Counted from the stretch's first letter, positions 15,011 to 24,698 are shown. The stretch is DNA of 64,000 bases from an uncultured Prevotellaceae bacterium (GCA_900316265.1 ONCH01000002.1:54989-118988); one strand, 5' to 3'. The notes: generated by a model from the sequence alone, not told the origin. Translations and numbers: made by a program.

Positions 15011-15865
15011 TTAACGATTAGCAATAGCATCACGACATTGCTCCATCAGCCATTTGGGAGTGCTGGTGGCGCCACAGATACCTACCGTCTCAATACCTTC
15101 AAGCCAGGCGGGGTCTATCTCTGTTGGTCCCTCGATGAGGTGGGTGTTGGGATTGACGCGCTGACACTCGTTGAAGAGCACCCTGCCGTTACTGCTCTTG
15201 CGACCACAGACAAAGAGGATGAGGTCGTGGCGGGCGGCAAACTGCGAGATGTTGGGCATGCGGTTGGCCACAGAGCGGCAAATGGTGTCGAAGCTCTTGA
15301 AGGTGGCGCCAGGGGTGATGTGCGACTGGATATAGTCGATGATGCGGTGAAACTCGTCGAGCGACTTGGTGGTCTGCGAATAGAGATAGATATCGCGGGT
15401 GAAATCGAGGTGTTCCACCTCGTCGAAGTGCTCAATGACAATGGCGTTGCCAGCCGTTTGCCCCACCAAGCCCAGTACCTCGGCATGTCCTTTCTTGCCG
15501 AAGATGACGATTTGGCCGTTAGCCAAATCATACTGCTTGCGGATGCGTTGCTGCAACTTCAGCACCACAGGGCAGGTGGCATCGATAATCTCGATGTTGT
15601 TCTGGCGTGCCAACTCATAGGTAGCGGGTGGCTCACCATGGGCACGCAACAGCACCTTGACATCGTGCAACTGCGCCATCTGCTCATGGTCGATGGTGAT
15701 GAGACCCATCTGTCGCAGACGGTCGCACTCCATACCATTGTGTACAATATCACCTAAGCAATAGAGGGTGTTGCCCTTGGCTAACTCCTCTTCGGCTTTC
15801 TGGATGGCGGTGGTCACTCCAAAGCAGAAGCCACTGCCGTTGTCAATCTCTATCTTTAAACTCAT
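15011..15865 (-). CDS. ispH: 4-hydroxy-3-methylbut-2-enyl diphosphate reductase
   Basis: IspH catalyses the last step of the non-mevalonate isoprenoid pathway, reducing HMBPP to IPP and DMAPP with a [4Fe-4S] cluster. The 284 residues match the family length. The cluster cysteines and neighbours are visible: GFCFGVTTAI near residue 13, DATCPVV near 95, and a third Cys in FDTICRSVANR near 193. HNGMECDRL and RAHGEPP are the substrate-binding histidine motifs. The start overlaps the end of meaB by 4 nt (ATGA), so the two are cotranslated. Confidence 0.95.
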   Translation of the reverse strand: MSLKIEIDNGSGFCFGVTTAIQKAEEELAKGNTLYCLGDIVHNGMECDRLRQMGLITIDHEQMAQLHDVKVLLRAHGEPPATYELARQNNIEIIDATCPVVLKLQQRIRKQYDLANGQIVIFGKKGHAEVLGLVGQTAGNAIVIEHFDEVEHLDFTRDIYLYSQTTKSLDEFHRIIDYIQSHITPGATFKSFDTICRSVANRMPNISQFAARHDLILFVCGRKSSNGRVLFNECQRVNPNTHLIEGPTEIDPAWLEGIETVGICGATSTPKWLMEQCRDAIANR

Positions 15866-16995
15866 GGGTTTGATGGGACTAATGGGCTGGGTAGGCTATT
15901 ATAATATGTGTCCAGTAGTTGCTGGGCAGCAATGAACGAGGTCTGCTGACCAGCGAGGACGGAGTGCTCGGCGGCCTGTAACTGCTGGCGGATAGTAGGA
16001 TTGTGGTAGAAGTTCAGGCGCAGCTGTTCGTTGATGGTCTCATACATCCAGTACTTGGCCTGTTCGTTGCGGCGATAGTCGAAGTAGCCGTTATCCTTGA
16101 CGAAATCGACATACTCGTAAATCATATCCCATACCTCTTTGATGCCTGTGCCGTAGAAACCACTGTAACAGAGCACCTTCGGCATCCAGCCACTCTCCGT
16201 CTTGGGGAAGAAGTGCAGGGCGTTGCGGAAGTTGGTGGCGGCCATGTGGCAACGGTCCACGTTGTCGCCGTCGCACTTGTTAATGACAATGCCGTCAGAG
16301 ATTTCCATGATGCCACGCTTGATGCCTTGCAACTCGTCGCCTGTGCCAGCCACCTGCAACAGCAGAAAGAAATCGACCATGGAGTGGCAGGCGGTCTCCG
16401 ACTGTCCGACGCCTACCGTCTCAACGAATATCTTGTCGAAGCCTGCAGCCTCGCAGAGGATAATCGTCTCACGCGTCTTGCGGGCTACACCACCCAAGGA
16501 ACCGGCTGTTGGACTGGGGCGGATGAACGAGTCAGGATGGATGGAGAGCTTCTCCATGCGTGTCTTGTCACCCAGAATAGAACCCTTGGTGCGCTCGCTA
16601 CTGGGGTCAATGGCCAAGACGGCAAGGCGACCGCCATGTTCCTTCAGCACGTGGATGCCAAAGGCGTCGATGCTCGTCGATTTGCCGGCACCCGGCACAC
16701 CGCTTATACCTATGCGAATGCTGTTGCCACTGAAGGGCAGGCACTTGTTGATTACCTCCTGAGCCTTGGCCTGGTGGTCGGGGTTCACGCTCTCCACCAG
16801 CGTGACAGCCTGCGAGAGGATGGTGATATCCCCCTTCGTGATGCCTTCTACCATCTCTGCTGCGGTGAGTTCGCGACGACGGAAGCGGTTGCGCTTCAGG
16901 TAGGGATTGATGATTGACGGCTGTTCAACACCGCTGTTCACTTGCAAGCCTGCATATTCTGAGCTGTTCTCTGGATGTTCCATATTATTTGGCAT
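15862..16995 (-). CDS. meaB: Methylmalonyl-CoA mutase-associated GTPase MeaB
   Basis: MeaB is a G3E-type P-loop GTPase that protects and reloads the B12-dependent methylmalonyl-CoA mutase used in succinate-to-propionate fermentation. The 377-residue protein has Walker A GVPGAGKST, then AIDPSSERTKGSILGDKTRM (switch region), FVETVGVGQSE and NKCDGDN (base recognition). The mutase genes are not in the window. ATG codons at 16995 and 16983 are both possible; the first overlaps the DUF1573 gene by 11 nt. It lies in a minus-strand run from the macroglobulin gene to ispH. Confidence 0.93.
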   Translation of the reverse strand: MPNNMEHPENSSEYAGLQVNSGVEQPSIINPYLKRNRFRRRELTAAEMVEGITKGDITILSQAVTLVESVNPDHQAKAQEVINKCLPFSGNSIRIGISGVPGAGKSTSIDAFGIHVLKEHGGRLAVLAIDPSSERTKGSILGDKTRMEKLSIHPDSFIRPSPTAGSLGGVARKTRETIILCEAAGFDKIFVETVGVGQSETACHSMVDFFLLLQVAGTGDELQGIKRGIMEISDGIVINKCDGDNVDRCHMAATNFRNALHFFPKTESGWMPKVLCYSGFYGTGIKEVWDMIYEYVDFVKDNGYFDYRRNEQAKYWMYETINEQLRLNFYHNPTIRQQLQAAEHSVLAGQQTSFIAAQQLLDTYYNSLPSPLVPSNP

Positions 16996-18037
16996 TAATC
17001 GTTATCGTGACCTTGGGATGGTCGGGGTCGTTTGTAATCATGAGGATACGTGGACGGGTGCGTACCTTCTTCAGGTCATCGCGTAGCGCGGTAATCTTCA
17101 GCGTGGTCTTCTCGCCAGGTTGCAACTTGCTCTTGCCTAACGACACCTGCAGACCACCCGTAAAGAGCTGCAGCGACGAGATATCGAGTTCCGTGCGTCC
17201 CTTGTTGGTAATCTCAATGATGTCCTTCTTCTTCGACTTACCCTCGAACAGGATGTCGCAAGTGGTCTTCGACAGTTGCATCTTCGGCGCATACTGCTTC
17301 TGCGCACTCGTCATACCCATGAACGAAGGCAACAGGACAGCAGAGACAGGAATCTCGTGGTCGGCACTGACCTTGTCACCAGGGTTCTCGGCCAGATAGA
17401 CGGCGCTCTGTGTCAGTCCGTAATCGTGCAAATTTTTGGAGTTGAGCGTAACGGTCAGCGTACCTGCACGACCGGGCCCTAAGCGCTCAGGCACCATCGT
17501 TGCCTTCAGGTAGGAAGGCAGGTGCATCAGGTTGGGCTGACAGACGGTGGTGCTGCTATTATAAATATGTAGGACCTGCACCTGCTGGTCACCGCGGTTG
17601 ATATCGTCAAACTCCAGTTCACTGTGGTCGAGCAACAGGTTACCCATCGTGATAGGGTAATTGGCGCTGAGATCCTGATAGTCGCGCAGCACGATACCCT
17701 TCATGCGGATAAAAAAAGGCTTGGCAGTGGCATTGGTCACCACGGCGGCCTGCTTGTCGAAATGTCCTAACTGTTGCGCATCGTAGGTCATGCGAATCTG
17801 GAACTTGTCACTCTGGTCGGTCTTGGGATATTCTACCTTGGTGCAGTTACAGTCGGGGCGCACCTCACTGATGCGCACCTTCTTGCTGCCCTTGACACGG
17901 AACTCAAAGACGGCAGTGATGGGCTGTTGGTAGCCCGTACGACCCACGTCGACGGTGGTCTTCTCGATAATCAGCTTCTGTGCAGTAGCAGTCAGTACTG
18001 CCAGTAGCATAACGGGTATAATCAGTATTCTTTTCAT
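16985..18037 (-). CDS. Exported DUF1573-domain protein
   Basis: Starting at the ATG at 18037 gives 350 residues with a signal peptide (MKRILIIPVMLLAVLTATA). The frame extends further upstream, but the ATG overlaps the macroglobulin stop by 4 nt and precedes the signal sequence, so it is preferred. Two or three Ig-like DUF1573 units follow (VDVGRTGYQQPITAVFEF, PDCNCTKVEY, CDILFEGKSKKKDIIEITNK). Such ASPM/SPD-2/Hydin-like domains are very common in periplasmic Bacteroidetes proteins; their molecular role is not settled. Confidence 0.85.
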   Translation of the reverse strand: MKRILIIPVMLLAVLTATAQKLIIEKTTVDVGRTGYQQPITAVFEFRVKGSKKVRISEVRPDCNCTKVEYPKTDQSDKFQIRMTYDAQQLGHFDKQAAVVTNATAKPFFIRMKGIVLRDYQDLSANYPITMGNLLLDHSELEFDDINRGDQQVQVLHIYNSSTTVCQPNLMHLPSYLKATMVPERLGPGRAGTLTVTLNSKNLHDYGLTQSAVYLAENPGDKVSADHEIPVSAVLLPSFMGMTSAQKQYAPKMQLSKTTCDILFEGKSKKKDIIEITNKGRTELDISSLQLFTGGLQVSLGKSKLQPGEKTTLKITALRDDLKKVRTRPRILMITNDPDHPKVTITINAK

Positions 18038-21000
18038 TTTTCTGCAATATTGAATGTCATCGACGGTGCTGTGGCGCGATATTCCGGTGCATACGCACAA
18101 CCTACGGTACAGGTGCCCGTCTCGTAGGTGCCAGCGCGGTCAATGTAGTATTCGGTCTCTATGACGTGCTTGCCTTTGGCCAGACCGCCGAAGAAGTAGT
18201 GCGTGACATTGTCCTTGGGTGAGCAGTAGGCACCATTGCGGTAACCCGACAGCTGGTTGACGGGTTCCATGCAGGCGGCACGACGGTCCACAACCTGTAC
18301 GAAGTCGAGGTCGCGGCTGGTCTCAATGGTGATGCGTACCTTGATGCGCTCGCCAACAGCCAGTGCGGATTGCGGTTTTGCCGCAATCACCTCGCGCTTC
18401 ACGCTAATGCCGCTCTGCGAAGCCTCAATATCAGCAGTCTTCTGCAGGAACTGGGCATAGACGGCGCCCCATGATGTGCCTTCGCTGGTCTTTGTGGCAG
18501 TGAAGGTGTGCTCGCCGTGGTAGGGCTGGACAGTCTTCACGTAGCCGAGGCCGGCAGACGCTTTGCTGGTGTCGATGGGCAAACCATCGACCACAAGGGC
18601 GGTGGCAGATTGGCTGGTAGTCAGCGTGCTGCTATTACCATTCAGGAAGGCATAGATGGCGTTGACGCTATTGATGGGTGTGTCCCACAGCTGAGTGCGC
18701 TTCTCCTGCAACAGCCAGCGGCGCATCTCATCGACGGTCTGCTGGTCGGCAGGTGTCACACGCTGGATGGCCTCGATAGCGGCTACCTCGGTAGGTATCT
18801 TGTAGTCGTACCACGAGTAGCTGGCGCGACGAGTATCGTAGTAGCGCCCCATCTCCTCAGTATAGACGGTATATTCCTTCAGACTCTTCACATACTCTGC
18901 AGCCTTGGTCTTCTCACCATGCTGGGCGAGAACGACGGCGGTGAGTGCCTTCTCATAGATGGTCTGGCGCTTGATATCTTTCTTCAGCAGACCGATGAGG
19001 TAGTCGTTGGCGGCCTTTACGTCCGTCTTCAGTGTGCGTCCGTCGATGGCGCAGATGTAGAGCCAGCGCAGGGCGGTGAATGTCGGGAAGCTCTGGCGGT
19101 GGCCCTTCTTCTCCTCTTGTTTCATCTTCTTCACCATGTCCACCATTTCCTTGCCGATGAATTTGAAGGCGTTGTCGTAAAGCGGTGAGAGGTGGGTGGT
19201 GAGTGGTGAGAGACGCTGTAAGCGGGCAAGCATCTCAGCAACGGTGACGGTGATATAGGTGCTACCCTCCATGCCTGGGTACCACGAGAAGGAACCGTCG
19301 GCATTCTGTAGCTTCTGCAACTTCTCTGCGGTGGTTGTCAAGCGGTTGTTAATGCCATTCTCGTCGAAGAAGTCGGCGAGGCGCTGGCGCTGTTCGCTCT
19401 CCCGGTCGGTAGCAGCCACCCATGGGGTCTCAGTGAGCACGAGGTCCTTCAGCTCCTCGTTCTTCTCTAATTGCGAGTGTAGGGATGTTTCGCTTCCCTG
19501 TTCACGTTTCCACTGCTCAAAGATGCGCTTGGTCTGTGGGTTCTGGTCGAGGAGATGCTTCGCCAACAAGTTGCTGTAATAAGAAGCAGCCTGGTCAATG
19601 GCGCTATGCTCCCATGGCTGTCCGAGGGTCGGCAGACTCTGCACCATCAGCCAAGCGGGATTGTTGGTGTATTCAATAGTCAACTTCTGCTGGTCGGTAC
19701 CCTGTGGGAAGAGCTTCGTGAGGTCGATGGTCTTCATACCTGCCTCATGCTGGGTGAAGGGCACCGTCTTGGTAACATATTCGCGATTGGGCAGGATGGG
19801 TAGGTAGTGCTGCTCGCCATCGCTGAAGCCGTCGCCAGTGGCAGTGACTTTGCAGATGAGCAGGCTGATGTCAGCGGACAAGCCGCTGACCGCGAACTGA
19901 GCGGCAGTGGAGCTGTTGGCATCGATAGTGAAAGGGGCTGCCTGTTCGCAGATGACCTGGTCAGTATTGGGGTCAATCAGCTGGAGCTTTGCCGTGCCGC
20001 TGGCGCTATGGTCAGTGGTGTTAAACAGACGGGCAGAAATGGTGGCATTGTCACCCTCACGGATGAAGCGCGGCATGTTAGGCTGTATCATCACATCTTT
20101 CTGTGCGATGACCTCGCCATCGATGTAGCCGTACAGCATATCGGCAGTATTGGCAATACCCATAAAGTGCCAGGTGGTCAGGCTCTCTGGAAGCGTGAAC
20201 GACAGCGTGACGTTGCCGTCGCCATCAGTCTGCAGGGTGGGGTAGCAGAAGGCTGTCTCGTTGAGATTCTCGCGGAGCTGTACCTGCTGTTCTACTTCTT
20301 CCTGCTCTTCTATATCTGCTGCCTCTTTAGCTCTTAACAATTCACCCCCCTTGGCATCGTTGGCAACAACGACCTCCTGCAGACCATCGCTTGCCTGAGC
20401 GGCCATCGGTGCACTCTCCATCATGCCTGCCGACTTGGACATCAGCATGGTACGGGTGCCACGAATCCGGATGCCATAGGGACGGAAATAGGGGAAGATG
20501 CTCTCGTCGAAGCGGCTGAACTGCAGTTGGTAGACATCGATGAGCTTCATCTGCTTGGTGGCAGATGCCCAGATGTTTCTAAATTCCGTATATTGCCAAC
20601 TGGTGCTTGGCTGAGAGAGGTAGGATGATGGTGCAAACGACCACTGATGGGGGGTAAGTGCATCGAGGCTCTTATCGTAGAGCACAGCCATGAGACTGGC
20701 GTCAGCGACAGTACCGTCAGGCTTGTTAATCTTCAGTTGCCACTGCTCCTGCTGACCAGGTGTCAAGCGGTCGCGGAAGGTTGTCCACTGCAGCTTCAGT
20801 TTCTTTTCGGGCATGGGACGGCGGATGAGCTGCTGGTGACAGTAGCACTCACCGTTTTTCATCCATGCGAAGGTCAGCAGCAGGCCGTTGCCGTACTCCT
20901 CACGGTAGGTGAACTGGCGATTGATGAGCTCACCATTCTTCTTGACGGCACCTTCCTCAATCTTCTGCTTGCCAGCAAAGAGACTATATACAATATAGGT

Positions 21001-23499
21001 GTTGGGATCTGATGAGCCAACCTGTACGGTGACGGGTGTGCCGTCGTTAGGGAATTGCTCATGAGAGCAATAGAACCAGTCGTGGGTCTCCGTAGCAGGA
21101 CGCTTGTCAGTCAAACTGAAGACCACGAACGTCTGGTCGATGCTGTCTTGGGCACAGATAGCCTCTATGCGGTGCTGGCCGCTTTTCAATTCATAGTTGA
21201 TTGATAATGGACCATTAGCAGACCAATTCTGCCATTTGCCGCCATCAATGCGGTAGCGCAACTTACCGGGAATCTCCTTGCCGGCGGCATTGCGACGGGT
21301 GAAGGTAATCTTGGGAAACTGGTCGCTGCGCACCTTTTCGGGGATGTCGCAGGTCAGTGAGGTAGCCTTGTTACCCAATGGCAATGACAAACTACCGTGG
21401 TGTGTCTCGCCTGCCTGGTCGGTGACGTCAGCATCAACGACAAAGTGGTAGAACATGGTGTGGCGACCTAAGTCTTCAGGCATAACGAGTGGCATGTCAA
21501 CAGTAAACGAACCATCGTCAGCTGTAGTAGCATCGCCCTCGCTGACAACGACCTCACGGAGACCATCACCGAAGTAACCTCCCTGCCAGTAGCGGCTGTA
21601 AGACATCCACCAGAAAGCGACACGACGCTTGACGGTATAGTGTACCTTCGCATCTTGGATGGGTACACCGGCATAGCTCATGGCCTTGGCCTTGGCATGT
21701 ACGGTGTCGCCAGCTTGGTACGACTCCTTATATTCATCGAACTCCACCTGGAAGGCAGGACGCTTGTACTCCTCGACACGGAAACTGACGTTGCCGTTAT
21801 TGGTGCGGATGGAGTAGCGACCATTCAGCTTACCCGTAGGCAACGTGAACTGTACGCTGCACTTGCCATAGTGGTCGGTGGTAGCCTGCTGTTCAGCAAC
21901 TACACGGAAGTTGGCATCGCGCAACTCAAACTTCACCGACTTGCCACTGACGGCGGTATTCTCGGTAACAGACAGCTCTTTCCATACGATGGCGGTAACA
22001 GAAACGGTCTGACCGGGACGATAGATAGCGCGGTCGGTAAACAGGTTGGTATGTTCGATGTTGTACTTACGCTCGTAATAGCTGTAGGCGCCGTACATGT
22101 TCTGATCAGGGCAGAAATTGTCATTAGCGCTGTATGCAAAGAGTCTTGACGGGTTCTTTGTACCAGTATAGACGGCTTCGCCTTGGCTATTGCAGGTGAG
22201 CACTTGAGTAGCTTCCGGAGCATTCCAGTTCTTACGGAACGACAGACGTACCGAGGCATTCTTGACGGGTTGTCCTGTCGTAGCATCGACAACCACATAG
22301 CGAAGGCTGTTATCGGGCTGTGCCTGTTGCAGGAGTCGAATACCAGATACAAAATACAGTTTGCGTATAGTCTCGGTATTGGGCAGGCTGGCAAACTCCA
22401 ACATATAGACACCTGCTGGCAGACCCCGTAGTTCTATAGAATCTTTAAACACGTCGTAGTTGGCGCGTCCTGAGAAAGTGACTGTCTGTGCCAGTTCAGG
22501 CAATTCTTGCAAACCTGCCTTTATCTTCTTGTAATCATTGCTGTTTCCGGGGTCGAGTTGTGTGTCGCCAGCCAATGAGGTGCGATAGACACGCATGGTT
22601 AACTGGCTGATGTTACGCAGGTTCATCAGACTGACTACCTGCGACTTTTCCACCTCCTGGATGCGACGCTTTAAGCTGACGGTGAACTGCGGTGTGGTCA
22701 GGTCGGTCAACTCGTTACGCATGTAGTTGGAAGTGGGCCAGGTACCCCAACGCTCCAAGGACTTTTGCAACCAGTTGTAGCGCTCGGCACGGGTATAATC
22801 ATCTACCATCTTGTCATAGCGACCCATGGCCAACTCAGCAGCCTCAGGATAGTCGCCAAAAATGGCTATCAGCGAGTCGTATTCTTCAACGGTCTTGGCA
22901 ATACGGCTGGCAACAATACAGGCAGCAGGACAGTTGCCGACCTTCATATAATAGTCGTAGAGCCACTGCCGTTCGTCCAACTCCAAACCCACGACGCTCA
23001 GCAGGTCGTGACCAAACACCTTACTGTCCTTGCCGCGCTCCACCAGCGGTTCATAGTCATTGGCCTTGACCTTGGCCAATAGGTCAGGATTAGCCATCGC
23101 TAACTGGCGATAGTGGTTGGCCTTGTCGGATGTTTCGTTGTCTATCGACGGGTTTAAGGAATAGACCTTATATAATACGGTGGCATAGACCATTCGCAGC
23201 ACTTCGTCGGTGGTCACCTTGGCTTGTTGCTCAATGCGCATTATAGCTGGCGCTAGCGAGTCGGGCGAGATGTCCTGCTGCACGTTGGCTGTCAGCAGTT
23301 CGGCTTTGAGTAGTTGACCGTAGGCCTTCTCCTGCAATGCCTTGGTTTCAATCTTCTGCAGATGGGTCAGGGCCTGTCGTGGCAGGTCCTTGTCGCGGGC
23401 ACTTTCCACCTGTTTCCACAATGCTTGATATGTCTGTGCGAACGTATTCATGGGCAACAGCAGCCATGCTGCTAAAACGACTAACAATGTCTTCTTCAT
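18034..23499 (-). CDS. Alpha-2-macroglobulin family protein (1821 residues)
   Basis: The signal peptide is MKKTLLVVLAAWLLLPMNTFAQ. A helical N-terminal region (to about 270) is followed by MG domains including the MG2-type FTDRAIYRPGQTV. Then come the A2M domain core (ETAFCYPTLQTDGDGNVTLSF, LTTWHFMGIA), the TED-like helical domain (about 1300-1650, NADGSFSWYPGMEGSTY) and a final MG unit. The thioester motif CxEQ is absent; its position reads GQPWEHSAIDQ, so it is a non-thioester member. Bacterial A2Ms are periplasmic protease traps. A heptamer insert (19184-19211) encodes LSPLTTHLSPL in the TED region. The gene leads the operon running to ispH. Confidence 0.9.
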   Translation of the reverse strand: MKKTLLVVLAAWLLLPMNTFAQTYQALWKQVESARDKDLPRQALTHLQKIETKALQEKAYGQLLKAELLTANVQQDISPDSLAPAIMRIEQQAKVTTDEVLRMVYATVLYKVYSLNPSIDNETSDKANHYRQLAMANPDLLAKVKANDYEPLVERGKDSKVFGHDLLSVVGLELDERQWLYDYYMKVGNCPAACIVASRIAKTVEEYDSLIAIFGDYPEAAELAMGRYDKMVDDYTRAERYNWLQKSLERWGTWPTSNYMRNELTDLTTPQFTVSLKRRIQEVEKSQVVSLMNLRNISQLTMRVYRTSLAGDTQLDPGNSNDYKKIKAGLQELPELAQTVTFSGRANYDVFKDSIELRGLPAGVYMLEFASLPNTETIRKLYFVSGIRLLQQAQPDNSLRYVVVDATTGQPVKNASVRLSFRKNWNAPEATQVLTCNSQGEAVYTGTKNPSRLFAYSANDNFCPDQNMYGAYSYYERKYNIEHTNLFTDRAIYRPGQTVSVTAIVWKELSVTENTAVSGKSVKFELRDANFRVVAEQQATTDHYGKCSVQFTLPTGKLNGRYSIRTNNGNVSFRVEEYKRPAFQVEFDEYKESYQAGDTVHAKAKAMSYAGVPIQDAKVHYTVKRRVAFWWMSYSRYWQGGYFGDGLREVVVSEGDATTADDGSFTVDMPLVMPEDLGRHTMFYHFVVDADVTDQAGETHHGSLSLPLGNKATSLTCDIPEKVRSDQFPKITFTRRNAAGKEIPGKLRYRIDGGKWQNWSANGPLSINYELKSGQHRIEAICAQDSIDQTFVVFSLTDKRPATETHDWFYCSHEQFPNDGTPVTVQVGSSDPNTYIVYSLFAGKQKIEEGAVKKNGELINRQFTYREEYGNGLLLTFAWMKNGECYCHQQLIRRPMPEKKLKLQWTTFRDRLTPGQQEQWQLKINKPDGTVADASLMAVLYDKSLDALTPHQWSFAPSSYLSQPSTSWQYTEFRNIWASATKQMKLIDVYQLQFSRFDESIFPYFRPYGIRIRGTRTMLMSKSAGMMESAPMAAQASDGLQEVVVANDAKGGELLRAKEAADIEEQEEVEQQVQLRENLNETAFCYPTLQTDGDGNVTLSFTLPESLTTWHFMGIANTADMLYGYIDGEVIAQKDVMIQPNMPRFIREGDNATISARLFNTTDHSASGTAKLQLIDPNTDQVICEQAAPFTIDANSSTAAQFAVSGLSADISLLICKVTATGDGFSDGEQHYLPILPNREYVTKTVPFTQHEAGMKTIDLTKLFPQGTDQQKLTIEYTNNPAWLMVQSLPTLGQPWEHSAIDQAASYYSNLLAKHLLDQNPQTKRIFEQWKREQGSETSLHSQLEKNEELKDLVLTETPWVAATDRESEQRQRLADFFDENGINNRLTTTAEKLQKLQNADGSFSWYPGMEGSTYITVTVAEMLARLQRLSPLTTHLSPLYDNAFKFIGKEMVDMVKKMKQEEKKGHRQSFPTFTALRWLYICAIDGRTLKTDVKAANDYLIGLLKKDIKRQTIYEKALTAVVLAQHGEKTKAAEYVKSLKEYTVYTEEMGRYYDTRRASYSWYDYKIPTEVAAIEAIQRVTPADQQTVDEMRRWLLQEKRTQLWDTPINSVNAIYAFLNGNSSTLTTSQSATALVVDGLPIDTSKASAGLGYVKTVQPYHGEHTFTATKTSEGTSWGAVYAQFLQKTADIEASQSGISVKREVIAAKPQSALAVGERIKVRITIETSRDLDFVQVVDRRAACMEPVNQLSGYRNGAYCSPKDNVTHYFFGGLAKGKHVIETEYYIDRAGTYETGTCTVGCAYAPEYRATAPSMTFNIAEK
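19184..19211. repeat. Heptamer tract (GGTGAGA)n in the macroglobulin gene
   Basis: Four 7-base units GGTGAGA/GGTGGGT/GGTGAGT/GGTGAGA. Read from the gene it gives LSPLTTHLSPL, almost identical to the insert in the rRNA methyltransferase-like gene ([11 protein letters not shown]). Confidence 0.85.
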
Positions 23500-23523
23500 A
23501 GTTTCTGTCGATTAAATAATGCA

Positions 23524-23565
23524 CAAAGATACGAAAAACCCGTTAAACAGCCAAGCCATTTAACG
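23524..23565 (-). promoter_or_regulatory. -7 box of the macroglobulin gene next to the CDF terminator
   Basis: CAAAGATA at 23524-23531 reads TATCTTTG on the minus strand, about 25 bases before the start at 23499. A hairpin CGTTAAA/TTTAACG (23541-23547 with 23559-23565) followed by GGTTTTT on the minus strand terminates the CDF gene just upstream. Confidence 0.65.
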
Positions 23566-23593
23566 AGTTTTACCAATAATTCATTTTTCTCAA

Positions 23594-24547
23594 TCAGTGT
23601 GCATCTTCGCAACAATGCTCGTGACAGCCACTGCCAGGCGTCTCAAACTCCAGCGTAGAATGGCCGATGCCGTTCTCTTTGAGCAGGTGTTTCAGACGAC
23701 CTTTTACCTCTTCCATCTGTTCCAATGCATCAATGACAACATGTGCAGTCAAGGCGTTGTCGGTTGTGCTGATAGCCCAGATGTGCAGGTGGTGTACCTC
23801 GTTGACATGCTCCTCGTTGGCCAGCAACTGTTGGATTTCGTCAGGTTCGATGCCTTCTGGCGTACCATCGACAATCAGACGCAGACTACTCGACAGCAGA
23901 CTCCATGTAGAGAGCAGAATGATGAAGGCAATGATGAGGCTGACAATGGGGTCAACAACGTTCCACCCCGTCCAGGTAATAATGATTCCGGAGATAACGA
24001 CACCCACGGACACCAGCGTGTCCGCAACCATGTGCAGAAAGGCACCACGCACATTGATGTCACTTTTCTGGCCACGCATCAGCAGGACAACGGTGAGACC
24101 GTTGATAAGGATTCCCACACCGGCTGTCCAGGTTACGGCCATACCGTTGACGTCGGCTGGTTCGCTGAACTTATGAATACTCTCAATGACGATGCCGCCG
24201 ATGGCTACCAACAGAAGCACGGCATTGACGAGTGAGATGAGTACCGTCGATTTCTTCAGTCCGTAAGTGTAGTGGGCTCCAGAGCGAACCTTCGCCAAGT
24301 GGAAAGCGATGAGTACGAGCACGAGGCTGAACACGTCGCTGAGGTTATGGCCGGCATCGGACAATAGCGACAGGGAGTTCTGTGTCAGTCCTACCAAGGC
24401 TTCGACACCCACGAAGAGCAGGTTCAGGGCGATGCAGAAGACGAAGATGCCGTTCATGGAGGTGGGCATCACATGATGATGGTGATGTCCGTGGTGATCG
24501 TGATGATGGTGTTCATCGTGATGTTCGTGATGGTGTTTGTGTGCCAT
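23594..24547 (-). CDS. Cation diffusion facilitator (zinc-type efflux transporter)
   Basis: This 317-residue inner-membrane protein has an extremely His-rich N-terminus: 16 His in the first 25 residues. Six TM segments follow. The CDF metal-site motifs are visible: LLSDAGHNLSDVFS in TM2 and FLHMVADTLVSVGV in TM5, i.e. the HxxxD pattern of Zn(II)/proton antiporters of the CzcD/ZitB kind. The cytoplasmic domain (VNEVHHLHIWAIS) is followed by a Cys/His-rich end (GCHEHCCEDAH) likely to bind metal. The minus-strand -7 box (24577-24584) abuts a palindrome, so metal-dependent control is likely. Confidence 0.92.
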   Translation of the reverse strand: MAHKHHHEHHDEHHHHDHHGHHHHHVMPTSMNGIFVFCIALNLLFVGVEALVGLTQNSLSLLSDAGHNLSDVFSLVLVLIAFHLAKVRSGAHYTYGLKKSTVLISLVNAVLLLVAIGGIVIESIHKFSEPADVNGMAVTWTAGVGILINGLTVVLLMRGQKSDINVRGAFLHMVADTLVSVGVVISGIIITWTGWNVVDPIVSLIIAFIILLSTWSLLSSSLRLIVDGTPEGIEPDEIQQLLANEEHVNEVHHLHIWAISTTDNALTAHVVIDALEQMEEVKGRLKHLLKENGIGHSTLEFETPGSGCHEHCCEDAH

Positions 24548-24576
24548 AATTATATTGTTTTTGTTGTTTCACGCTG

Positions 24577-24584
24577 CAAAGGTA
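24577..24584 (-). promoter_or_regulatory. -7 box of the CDF gene
   Basis: CAAAGGTA reads TACCTTTG on the minus strand, about 29 bases before the ATG at 24547. Confidence 0.7.
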
Positions 24585-24596
24585 GGAAAACATTGC

Positions 24597-24611
24597 TGCA
24601 ACCTGGTTGCA
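24597..24611. promoter_or_regulatory. Palindromic operator TGCAACC-T-GGTTGCA
   Basis: A perfect 15-bp palindrome directly upstream of the CDF -7 box, where a -33 element would be. A bound repressor would block the promoter. Confidence 0.7.
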
Positions 24612-24634
24612 ACAGCCCATGAATGCTGCTTTTC

Positions 24635-24649
24635 TGCAACCGTGTTGCA
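24635..24649. promoter_or_regulatory. Palindromic operator TGCAAC-CGT-GTTGCA
   Basis: A second 15-bp palindrome of the same type, centre-to-centre 38 bp from the first. It is just upstream of the promoter of the acyl-CoA synthetase gene. The half-site TTGCA(A) with dyad symmetry resembles Fur-superfamily boxes, but that assignment is an inference. Confidence 0.65.
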
Positions 24650-24690
24650 AGTTTTTATTATTTTGTTTTGGCTTTTTACTTGCTTATTTG

Positions 24691-24698
24691 TATCTTTG
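24691..24698 (+). promoter_or_regulatory. -7 box of the acyl-CoA synthetase gene
   Basis: TATCTTTG lies 22 bases before the ATG at 24721, with TTTTG/TTTTGG stretches at 24661-24671 as a possible -33 element. Confidence 0.7.
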
